Origin: JAYVFR01 sp043772945 | GTDB lineage: Bacteria > Patescibacteriota > JACMRA01 | Length of the DNA stretch: 64,000 bases | Direction: 5' to 3' | Assembly (NCBI GenBank): GCA_043772945.1 | Contig: JAYVFR010000007.1 | Span: forward strand, 34,945-98,944 | In this document: piece by piece, positions 35,034 through 42,653 of the stretch | How the letters are laid out: every line of letters begins with the position of its first letter | How positions within the stretch are numbered: the stretch's first letter is position 1 | The notes under the pieces: generated by a model | The model's input: only the letters and a program-made list of their open reading frames with translations | Databases searched by the model: none | What the model was told of the DNA's origin: nothing | Made by a program: the position numbers and the translations under genes

Positions 35034-37208
35034 TTATTGAGATTCTTCTGGTTCGTCAACGGGGAATTGATAATTAGTAATTTGTAAGCTAATTGCTTTA
35101 TCTTTGGGTGTGAGCCCCATTCCTTTGACCCCAATAGAATTACGACCAACAGCCCTAACATCTTGCGTATGAAAAATTATAGTCTTGCCATTATCAGCCG
35201 ACAAGACGACACTATCAGTGTCACTACTAGAATAAGCCACTTCAATTAGTCTGTCAGCGTCATTTAATTTAATTGCAATAATTCCACTTTTGTTCACATT
35301 ATTGTATTCTTGAATGTGAGTTTTTTTAATTATCCCGCTCCTTGTTGCAAATAATAAATGACCATTTTTAGCTAATTCTTGATCCTTAGTTAGGGTCAAT
35401 AAATTAGTAATTTTTTCTGCTCCTTGAAGCGCAAAATAATTGACTAAATTCTGCCCCCTACCTGTCCTGGAACCACTAGGTAATTCAAAAACACGAGTTT
35501 TAAAAACTCTGCCAGTATTTGTAAATGCGTAAACATAATCGTGTGCATTAGCAATCATGCTAGAGCGAACGCTGTCTTCCTCTTTTGTACTAAGACCACT
35601 TACACCGCGACCACCGCGACCTTGCTGACGAAAAGTATCAATAGGTAAAACTTTTAAATACTGCTCTCTAGTCAATTGAATCAAAACCTCCTCATCTTCA
35701 ACATAATCTTCTTTGTTATAATCACCAATCGGTTCTGGCTTAATTTCTGTCATTCTAGGACTTCGCAATTTATCGCTAGCCTCTTGGATTTCTGATTTAA
35801 TCAAATCCCATTTAACAACATTATTGTTTAGAATTTCATTCAATTCTTCAATTAACTTCAGTAACCCTAATCTCTTATCTTCGATTTTTGCTTTATCCAT
35901 GTTAGTAAGAGTCTGCAATCTCATATTTAAAATTGCCTCAACTTGCAAATCACTAAATTCAAAGCGTATTTTTAATTTCAAAGCAGCTTCGTGCTTGTCC
36001 TGACTTGTACGGATTAATTTAATTACTTCATCAATAAAGTCTAATGCAATTTTAAGCCCGTCTAAAATGTGCAGCTCACTTTCAGCCTGTTTTTTATCGT
36101 GATTAGTTCTTCTAATAACTACATCGTCTCGGTGATTTAGGAACTCTACTAAAATTTCTTTTAGATTTAAAAGCTTAGGTTGCCGCCCTCCATTTATCAG
36201 AGCAAGCATGTTCAGTTGCAAATTTATCTGTAAATCAGTCAATTTATACAATTGATTCAAAATTACTTCAGGGCTAGCATCTTTTTTACACTCTATTACA
36301 ATTCTAATACCTTCTTTGTTAGATTCATCTCTCAAATCTTTAACCCCTTCTACAATTTTTTCCTTAATTAAGTCAGCAATTCGTTCAACTAAAACACTTT
36401 TATTTACCTGATAAGGAATTTGAGTGATTATAATATCTCTCTCTCCAACCTCAGCCTTTGACCTGAGCGTTGCCTTACCTTTACCTGTTGTATATGCACT
36501 TAGAATATCACGCACACCATATAAAGTACCTCCTGTTGGCAAATCAGGACCTTTAATATAATCCATTAATTCTAAAATTGTTAGTTCAGAATTATCAGCA
36601 AGAGCAATAAGGGCAGCGCAAACTTCACCTAAATTGTGAGGTGGAATGTTAGTTGCCATACCAACAGCAATCCCACTAGTTCCATTAATTAAAAGGTTGG
36701 GTATCCGACTTGGTAAAACACTAGGCTCACTCTGAGAACCATCGTAGTTATCGACAAACTCAACAGTATCTTTGTCAATATCATTTACTAAGTAAATACT
36801 AGCCTTAGCCATTTTTGCTTCTGTGTAACGGTGTGCAGCTGCCCTATCACCGTCAACCGACCCAAAATTACCCTGACCATCAACAAGAGGATAACGAAGA
36901 CTAAAGGTTTGAGCCATACGAACCAACGAATCATAAATTGAAGCATCTCCGTGAGGATGATATTTACCCATAACCTCTCCAACTATTTGAGCCGATTTAC
37001 GATATTTTGCTCCAGGAGTTAAACCCATCCTATTCATGACATAAATAATACGACGATGAACTGGTTTCAAACCATCACGAACATCAGGTAGAGCGCGAGA
37101 AGCTATTACGCTCATAGCATATTTTAAATATGAATCTTGCATTTCTTTTTCAAGAATTTTGATCTCTACTCGATCGTCCATAGTGTTTGACAAATTAGGA
37201 TTAGACAT
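35034..37208 (-). CDS. gyrA: DNA gyrase subunit A
   Basis: Breakage-reunion subunit of type IIA topoisomerase. PDVRDGLKPVHRRIIY at the start, KYHPHGDASIYDSLVRMAQ, and the catalytic tyrosine in DRAAAHRYTEAKM. A GyrA-box-like QGRGGRG at the start of the C-terminal domain (region QQGRGGRGVSGLST) supports gyrase over topoisomerase IV. At 724 aa it is about 80-150 residues short, so the C-terminal beta-pinwheel has fewer blades. gyrB is not in the window. 41 bases after ftsA. Confidence 0.96.
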   Translation of the reverse strand: MSNPNLSNTMDDRVEIKILEKEMQDSYLKYAMSVIASRALPDVRDGLKPVHRRIIYVMNRMGLTPGAKYRKSAQIVGEVMGKYHPHGDASIYDSLVRMAQTFSLRYPLVDGQGNFGSVDGDRAAAHRYTEAKMAKASIYLVNDIDKDTVEFVDNYDGSQSEPSVLPSRIPNLLINGTSGIAVGMATNIPPHNLGEVCAALIALADNSELTILELMDYIKGPDLPTGGTLYGVRDILSAYTTGKGKATLRSKAEVGERDIIITQIPYQVNKSVLVERIADLIKEKIVEGVKDLRDESNKEGIRIVIECKKDASPEVILNQLYKLTDLQINLQLNMLALINGGRQPKLLNLKEILVEFLNHRDDVVIRRTNHDKKQAESELHILDGLKIALDFIDEVIKLIRTSQDKHEAALKLKIRFEFSDLQVEAILNMRLQTLTNMDKAKIEDKRLGLLKLIEELNEILNNNVVKWDLIKSEIQEASDKLRSPRMTEIKPEPIGDYNKEDYVEDEEVLIQLTREQYLKVLPIDTFRQQGRGGRGVSGLSTKEEDSVRSSMIANAHDYVYAFTNTGRVFKTRVFELPSGSRTGRGQNLVNYFALQGAEKITNLLTLTKDQELAKNGHLLFATRSGIIKKTHIQEYNNVNKSGIIAIKLNDADRLIEVAYSSSDTDSVVLSADNGKTIIFHTQDVRAVGRNSIGVKGMGLTPKDKAISLQITNYQFPVDEPEESQ

Positions 37209-37249
37209 ATATTAAAAGTGCCTGAAAGTCAGTTACTTGTCAAATTTCA

Positions 37250-38551
37250 TTAGAATGGTAACCACTTGCGTATATTAGACCAAAGATTAGAATTACTATG
37301 ATTCTTAGAATTTGTAGCAATTGAAGATTTTCGAGTATTGTGTGGATTATTTAAGCTAAGATTTGTATCTAAGTTATTTTTCTCTACCCCAATTTCATCT
37401 AAATTATTAACACTATAAATTAACATAGAAATTACATTTGCATAAATGCAATCATAATCAAATTCTAAAATAAACTTTACCTGTTTATCATTATAAATAT
37501 TATTATAAACTGGTAGTCCCGTAATTTTTTTAGCAATTTCGTGTATTCCCTTTAAATTAGCACCTCCACCAATTAAAACTAAACCTCCATTAAATTTACT
37601 TTGCCCAAATTGCTTTTGTAGGTTTTCTAATAATATCAAAAATATTTCCTCTACTCTTTGAACTGCACAGTTTTTTATCTCTCTTAAATCTAGAGAATAA
37701 TTAGAGTCAGTTTCTGGATCAAAAATATCTATTTCTAAAGGCTCAGTCTCAATGTCTAATAAATCTAAATTATTTTTCTTAATTTCATCAGCAATTTCAA
37801 TACTAGTCTTTGTAAAGTATGCAATATCAGAAGATATTTGCTCACTTCCAATATTAATCACCCCACTACCCAAAATTTCATCATTTTCCCAAAGTGTATA
37901 GGTAGTTGACGAATAACCGATATCAACTAAAACGGCCCCCATGTTTTTCTGTCTTGGAGTAAATATTAGATCACTAGACACAAGAGGCATGTATAATTTA
38001 TCTAAAACATCCAAATCTGCCTGTTGAAATATACGACTAAAGTTGCGAATACTACTCGGCTCTGTGCAAATAGTAATTGTTCTACAGCCAAGTTTACTTC
38101 CAAGCATTCCAATCGGGTTACGAATTCCAGGTTGATCATCAAGCGAAAAATTTACTGGAAAATGTTGAAGAATTTCTTTTTCGCGGACATTGAAAGCTTT
38201 TCTAAAACTGTCTCTAATAACTCTATCAACATCATCTTCATTAACTTCATTGTCAGAGAGTGCGATGTATCCTTCAGAATTTATAAACTCTACACCGAAA
38301 GTATTTACACCGATTAGAACGTCTTGAATTGTCATTCCAATGATAGACTCAGCTTCTGTTACTATATCATAGACGGCTTTACTTAACTCGCTCATGTCAG
38401 TTATTGCTCCACGTTTAATCCCAAAAACAGGACGTTCCAATAGAGCAAATATTTGAACTCGTTTTTTTTCATCAAGAATTTTACTCGCAATTGCAAGTTT
38501 AATAGAAGATGAGCCTACATCAATCGCAACGAGATATTGATCATTAGTCAC
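37250..38551 (-). CDS. ftsA: Cell division protein FtsA
   Basis: Actin-like ATPase that tethers FtsZ to the membrane. LVAIDVGSSSIKLAIA (phosphate 1), the inserted 1C-type domain (GIKRGAITDMSELSKAV), GAVLVDIGYSSTTYTLW (phosphate 2), and LIGGGANLKGIHEIA (adenosine motif). The C-terminal ~45 residues are an Asn/Ser-rich linker ending in LWSNIRKWLPF, a short amphipathic membrane-binding helix as in FtsA. Starts with GTG; no ATG alternative is near. ftsZ does not follow; gyrA does. Confidence 0.92.
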   Translation of the reverse strand: MTNDQYLVAIDVGSSSIKLAIASKILDEKKRVQIFALLERPVFGIKRGAITDMSELSKAVYDIVTEAESIIGMTIQDVLIGVNTFGVEFINSEGYIALSDNEVNEDDVDRVIRDSFRKAFNVREKEILQHFPVNFSLDDQPGIRNPIGMLGSKLGCRTITICTEPSSIRNFSRIFQQADLDVLDKLYMPLVSSDLIFTPRQKNMGAVLVDIGYSSTTYTLWENDEILGSGVINIGSEQISSDIAYFTKTSIEIADEIKKNNLDLLDIETEPLEIDIFDPETDSNYSLDLREIKNCAVQRVEEIFLILLENLQKQFGQSKFNGGLVLIGGGANLKGIHEIAKKITGLPVYNNIYNDKQVKFILEFDYDCIYANVISMLIYSVNNLDEIGVEKNNLDTNLSLNNPHNTRKSSIATNSKNHSNSNLWSNIRKWLPF

Positions 38552-38643
38552 AAGAATAAGAAATATAATTTTTTGAAAGGGTTACTACCGAATAATTGGA
38601 GACAACTAAGAATAACTTTTGTAACTACTGTCAAATATAGAAA

Positions 38644-39033
38644 TTAAGTTTTGGAAGCAGATTTTGGTCTACCACTATTGCTCATTTGTCTTTTGTTACC
38701 GCGACATGTACGACTGTTAGTGCGAGTTGTTTGACCACGAACTGGCAGGTTTGCCTTATGACGAAGACCTCTATGACAATTAATATCAATTAACCTTTTG
38801 ATGTCTGATTGTTTTTGACGACGTAAATCAGCTTCGGTCACGTAAGTTTTCTCTATATAATTACGAAGCTCAACTAGTTTTTCATCAGTAATATCACCTA
38901 GTTTTGTAATAGGAATTATGTCCAAAGCTTTTAAAATATCTTTTACGTTATTTTTACCTACCCCTTTAATTGGAGTAATGGCAAAGCGAATTTGTTTTTT
39001 TGGGTCTAGATTGACTCCTACGATACGGATCAT
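38644..39033 (-). CDS. rpsM: 30S ribosomal protein uS13
   Basis: Small-subunit head protein at the A/P interface. IAGVNLDPKK-like start (IVGVNLDPKKQIRFAIT), GVGKNNVKDILKAL (HhH), and the RNA-binding tail RGLRHKANLPVRGQTTRTNS. 129 aa, normal with a Lys-rich tail. Last of infA-X-rpsM; rpsK, rpsD and rpoA do not follow as they usually do. Confidence 0.97.
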   Translation of the reverse strand: MIRIVGVNLDPKKQIRFAITPIKGVGKNNVKDILKALDIIPITKLGDITDEKLVELRNYIEKTYVTEADLRRQKQSDIKRLIDINCHRGLRHKANLPVRGQTTRTNSRTCRGNKRQMSNSGRPKSASKT

Positions 39034-39057
39034 AATAATGATAAATTTATTTATGGA

Positions 39058-39246
39058 TTAATATTTGTGAATTTGCTTTTTATAACGAGGAATTCTTTGA
39101 CGCGAATTAATTCTGTTACCCATAGAACTGTCATCAAATGCATAGAAACGCAATGTTCCTTTACGTTTAGTAAAGTATCCTTGAGCCATGCGACCACGAC
39201 GAGTTAGCTTTTTACCGCGCCCTTTAAGGGAGATTTTAACTTTCAT
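39058..39246 (-). CDS. Small basic protein in the bL36 (rpmJ) position
   Basis: 62 aa, strongly basic, between infA and rpsM where rpmJ (bL36) normally sits. It starts MKVKISLKGRG, as bL36 starts MKVRxSLK, and ends RIPRYKKQIHKY, loosely like the bL36 end PRHKQRQG, but it is 25 residues longer and has no cysteines, so the zinc ribbon of bL36 is absent. Could be a zinc-free extended bL36 or a lineage-specific ribosomal protein. Gaps are 24 bases to rpsM and 9 from infA. Confidence 0.8.
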   Translation of the reverse strand: MKVKISLKGRGKKLTRRGRMAQGYFTKRKGTLRFYAFDDSSMGNRINSRQRIPRYKKQIHKY

Positions 39247-39255
39247 AATAATTAG

Positions 39256-39582
39256 TTATTTTAAGGGTTTATTGTATACTGGGGGAATATATAATCTTTC
39301 AACTATTGTTCCTCTAATTGGAGTATTAGCCATCTCCTCTGGATTAATTTCGACTTTTACTTCATCGCCTTTTATCACCATAACTCGCCTTTTGATTAGA
39401 CTTGGCTTTAGGCTACATTTAATCATTAGAGACGGTAAATCGTTGCGACGTTTAATTTCTACACCAAATTGAGTACCAGGAAAGGTCTCTACAACACGTC
39501 CATCAAAGTAGATCATATCTTCTTTAAATGTTAGTTGTTTTTTGGTTCGCTTGTTGTTTTTAGAAGATTTAGGTTTTGGCAC
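39256..39582 (-). CDS. infA: Translation initiation factor IF-1
   Basis: OB-fold factor binding the 30S A site. KEDMIYFDGRVVETFPGTQF matches IF-1 (KEDxIEMEGxVxExLPNxxF) and GDEVKVEINPEE matches GDxVxVExxPYD. The start is taken as GTG 39582; the longer frame begins at a TTG that is itself the -35 hexamer of the promoter. The protein has a ~22-residue Lys-rich N-terminal extension and an insertion (RRNDLPSLMIKCSLKPSLIK), giving 108 aa against 72. Confidence 0.88.
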   Translation of the reverse strand: MPKPKSSKNNKRTKKQLTFKEDMIYFDGRVVETFPGTQFGVEIKRRNDLPSLMIKCSLKPSLIKRRVMVIKGDEVKVEINPEEMANTPIRGTIVERLYIPPVYNKPLK

Positions 39583-39584
39583 AG

Positions 39585-39636
39585 TTGACAGTATTTTAAC
39601 TACCAAATTTAATCTAAAAAATCTAATTTCTGTCAA
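39585..39636. promoter_or_regulatory. Symmetric bidirectional promoter for infA and hisS
   Basis: TTGACA (39585-39590), 17 bases, TTTAAT (39608-39613), 17 bases, TGTCAA (39631-39636). Read on the plus strand it gives TTGACA-N17-TTTAAT for hisS; read on the minus strand it gives TTGACA-N17-ATTAAA for infA, using the same hexamer as -10. Predicted start sites are about 26 bases from hisS ATG and about 19 from infA GTG. Confidence 0.75.
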
Positions 39637-39645
39637 ATAATTTCT

Positions 39646-40893
39646 ATGTCAAGTACTTTTAACAGCAAACCTTACAAAGGAACTCGCGATTTTTACCCGC
39701 AAGAATCTGTAATTAATCCAGACAAGACAGTAGATTATACAATTTATCAAAGTTACATTTTTAGCATCTGGCGCAAAACTTTAATTAATTTGGGCTTTAG
39801 TGAATACGACGCTTCTATTATAGAAAATGCTGATATTTACATAGCTAAAAGTGGAAAAGAATTAGGCTCTGATCAACTGTATAACTTTCTAGATAAAGGA
39901 GATAGAAAAATTGCTTTAAGGCCAGAGATGACACCGACACTAGCTAGAATGATTGCAAATAAGAGACAAAATTTAAGATTTCCACTTAGATGGTTTTCTA
40001 TTCCTAATTGCTTCCGGTACGAACAACCTCAAAAAGGTAGGTTAAGAGAGCATTGGCAAGTTAATGTTGATATTTTAGGTTTAAAAGCAGAAAGTGGAAT
40101 TGAAATTGAGATGTTAATGTTAGTTAAGGAGCTTTATCAGGCTTTTGGTGCTAATCAGGAAAATCTGAAAGTAGAGATTAATTCTCGCAAAGTGATGGAT
40201 AGTTGGTTATTTCATTATAATTTATCAGAACATCAGGCGCAAATTTACGCAATTGTAGATAACTGGAAAAAGCTAACTAACGATCTTAGAATGAAAGCTT
40301 TAAACCAATTCTTAATTAATGAACAATCACAAAATGTTTTTAATTTATGTAATAAAAATAATACTGAATGGGAGGTGTATTTAGATTTAGCATCTAAAAG
40401 TGATGATTTAAAAACAATAATTAAACAAATTAAAAACCTAGGAACTAATTTTGAAATTAGCCCTGTAATTATTCGTGGACAGGCTTACTACACTGGAGTT
40501 GTGTTTGAAGTTTTTGATAAGAATATTAGTAATTCAAGATCACTTTTTGGTGGTGGACGGTATGATAATTTGATGGATTTATACAACGATAATTCTCTGC
40601 CCGCAATTGGTTTTGGGTCTGGTGATGTAACTTGGTATGAGTTTTTACAAAACTGGAAATTATTGGATGGACACCTTAGTTTTGAAAACTGGAAAAAAAC
40701 TAATTATCCGATTAAAGTAGGTTTAATTCCTACGAATATAGACTCTCTTGAAGAAATTTATTCTAAAATAATTCCAGAACTCATTAATCAAAATAAAGCT
40801 TGGGATATAGATTATGATTATACAAGAAACGAAAAAAAACGTATCGAAACCCTCTATAAAAGAGGGTGTGAGGAAGTTATTAAAATTAATTAA
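39646..40893 (+). CDS. hisS: Histidyl-tRNA synthetase
   Basis: Class IIa synthetase. KGTRDFYPQES, motif 2 LRPEMTPTLARMIA...FRYEQPQKGRLREHWQ, the histidine A motif-like AYYTGVVFEVFD, and GGGRYDNLM with AIGFGSGD (motif 3). 415 aa, normal; anticodon-binding domain at the C-terminus. Fired from the symmetric promoter shared with infA; no Shine-Dalgarno. Confidence 0.96.
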   Translation: MSSTFNSKPYKGTRDFYPQESVINPDKTVDYTIYQSYIFSIWRKTLINLGFSEYDASIIENADIYIAKSGKELGSDQLYNFLDKGDRKIALRPEMTPTLARMIANKRQNLRFPLRWFSIPNCFRYEQPQKGRLREHWQVNVDILGLKAESGIEIEMLMLVKELYQAFGANQENLKVEINSRKVMDSWLFHYNLSEHQAQIYAIVDNWKKLTNDLRMKALNQFLINEQSQNVFNLCNKNNTEWEVYLDLASKSDDLKTIIKQIKNLGTNFEISPVIIRGQAYYTGVVFEVFDKNISNSRSLFGGGRYDNLMDLYNDNSLPAIGFGSGDVTWYEFLQNWKLLDGHLSFENWKKTNYPIKVGLIPTNIDSLEEIYSKIIPELINQNKAWDIDYDYTRNEKKRIETLYKRGCEEVIKIN

Positions 40894-40910
40894 TTAAAGT
40901 ATTTTTTAAA

Positions 40911-40949
40911 TAAAAAAATAGGTAGCATGCTGAAATTAGCAAACTACCT
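40911..40949 (-). terminator. Bidirectional-looking terminator between hisS and the convergent ORF
   Basis: AGGTAG (40920-40925) pairs with CTACCT (40944-40949), with an inner GCT/AGC pair. On the minus strand it is followed by A and seven Ts, a good terminator for the 112-aa ORF; the plus-strand side lacks a T-tract. Confidence 0.6.
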
Positions 40950-40969
40950 TTAGAGTCAATAAAATTTGC

Positions 40970-41308
40970 TCAGAATCTAAAAACTTTTACTACGTATTTA
41001 TAATATTGCACTACCTCTTTTTGTAGTGGATGTTTGGGATTATTTTTCCATTCTTCTAACACTTTACAAAAATGTTTAGAGAGATCTTTGAAATATTTTT
41101 TGTTTCTTTCATTTGTCTTACTAGCTTTTTTAGATTGTACTAGAAAGATATCTACAAGAATACCATAAACTGGGAATAGTCCTCCGTTTGTAGTTTTATA
41201 TTCTTTACAGCTACCTGCAAAAATAGTTGCATAATATACTTCTTCAAAATACTCCTTGTAGAATCCATCTGTGGGCAAGTCTTGAGTAAATTCCTCATAA
41301 TTAGTCAA
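40970..41308 (-). CDS. Hypothetical protein, start uncertain (possible 5' truncation)
   Basis: Not recognised. The first usable start is a TTG at 41308 (112 aa), but the same frame stays open and coding-like upstream to about 41420 (reading NQDHATLNWCNSIILAKDDE and on), with no ATG or GTG. So either a rare start (ATT/ATA) is used, translation is coupled to the upstream gene, or the 5' end was lost. The product is helical, Lys/Tyr-rich. Ends with TGA, rare here. Confidence 0.55.
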   Translation of the reverse strand: MTNYEEFTQDLPTDGFYKEYFEEVYYATIFAGSCKEYKTTNGGLFPVYGILVDIFLVQSKKASKTNERNKKYFKDLSKHFCKVLEEWKNNPKHPLQKEVVQYYKYVVKVFRF

Positions 41309-41420
41309 CTTCTGATATATATTTTTGATTTTCCTCCAGCAAATTTTTCGACGCTCGTCATCTTTAGCTAGAATTATAGAGTTACACCAATTTAAAGTTG
41401 CATGGTCTTGGTTTGATAAT

Positions 41421-42539
41421 TTAGCTTTTTAGCTTGATTTGCTCTTCTGTAATTCTACGATATGTCCAGATTAATTCTGTAGCCTTATCTTGAATCTTAG
41501 TCTGATAGTCACTATTATCAGTGGAATTGCTTTGAATCGCTTCTTTGCGAAGTTTAATCATATCACTAATTTTTAAAACATTTAAAGCGTACAACTTATT
41601 TAAAGATTCATATTTTTTTGGAACAGGCTGCTTTTGTATATCTTCCGCTCTAATCTGGTAAGCTGTAATTAAAGCGTCATAGTCAGAAGGTTTAGATAAA
41701 CTATAAATTTGACTAATACTTGTTGTATAGCCGTTTTTTAAAAGAGACTCTGTTAAAGCTATTTGAAATTGCTGATACCTCAAAACGCTTTCTGCACTTT
41801 CATCGCTTGGAATAGTTTTAATCTTACTAACCTCACTTCCTAAATTAATTAGTTTACTTTTTTCATAAAGAATAGAAATATCTAAACCTTCTTTACTAGC
41901 AAGTTCTAAATTAGCTTTATAAGCATTTGTCACCTGAACATCCTGATTAGTAGCCCTAAATTTAAAAGGAATGTCTAATGTATAACCTGTTAGTGGACTA
42001 ACTCCCTCAGTAACTAATTCTTTATCATTTTTACCATCACAAACATAATCATTAGTTGGTGAAGCTTTGTCACCTTTTTGCTTTCCATCACAAATTGTTT
42101 TTGATTTCAAAGGGTTAGACCCATAAAAATATTCTTCCTGATTAGTTAAGCCATCATTATCAGGGTCTGCAAGACGACCAGAAATTGTCTGATTATTTTG
42201 CTCAGTTTCGTTAAAATTACGTTTAACCCAACTATCTGGATAAATATCTAAATCAAGTAAAGTATACTCACGATAAAGCGGGCTTTCTGTAATTTTTGAT
42301 AAATCATTTAAAACTTCATCAGCCCCATTGCTCAAGTTCCGTTTAATCTCTTCTTTGACACTTTTGTTTAAACCTAGATAAGTTGACAGATTATATCTGA
42401 AAGAAGGGTTGTTATACCAACTATAAACTCCATAACTCCCAAAAACAATCAATAAACTAAGAAATCCAGCAACTGATATTTTTAACCAAGGAGGTATTTG
42501 TGAGAGATTTAGTTTGTTTTTTGGTTTTTTTTCGTTCAT
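41421..42539 (-). CDS. Membrane-anchored protein with thrombospondin-type-3-like Ca-binding motif
   Basis: 372 aa. Membrane helix at about 18-38; extracytoplasmic part contains DPDNDGLTNQEEYFYGSNPL (about 127-146), the bacterial TSP3/dockerin-like calcium loop, repeated more weakly around KASPTNDYVCDGKNDKEL. The C-terminal ~170 residues are predicted helical. Function unknown; such proteins are typical surface proteins of this group. Confidence 0.8.
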   Translation of the reverse strand: MNEKKPKNKLNLSQIPPWLKISVAGFLSLLIVFGSYGVYSWYNNPSFRYNLSTYLGLNKSVKEEIKRNLSNGADEVLNDLSKITESPLYREYTLLDLDIYPDSWVKRNFNETEQNNQTISGRLADPDNDGLTNQEEYFYGSNPLKSKTICDGKQKGDKASPTNDYVCDGKNDKELVTEGVSPLTGYTLDIPFKFRATNQDVQVTNAYKANLELASKEGLDISILYEKSKLINLGSEVSKIKTIPSDESAESVLRYQQFQIALTESLLKNGYTTSISQIYSLSKPSDYDALITAYQIRAEDIQKQPVPKKYESLNKLYALNVLKISDMIKLRKEAIQSNSTDNSDYQTKIQDKATELIWTYRRITEEQIKLKS

Positions 42540-42597
42540 ACTATTTTTATTAAAAATAAAAGTTTATGCTTTGATTAATGTTATTATAAACTAAATG

Positions 42598-42645
42598 TCA
42601 AGATAAGGTAACTATCTTGATAGACTCCGAATTTTGTGCTATAAT
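42598..42645 (+). promoter_or_regulatory. Operator-overlapped, near-leaderless promoter of the pentapeptide gene
   Basis: TTGATA (42617-42622), 17 bases, TATAAT (42640-42645), with the ATG at 42654, so the transcript would start within a few bases of the start codon. A perfect 8-bp inverted repeat TCAAGATA-N7-TATCTTGA (42598-42620) overlaps the -35, as expected for a repressor site. Confidence 0.7.
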
Positions 42646-42653
42646 TTCTTTAT

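Noticed and set aside
39188..39472. 94-aa plus-strand ORF
   Set aside because: Antisense to infA and the bL36-position gene.
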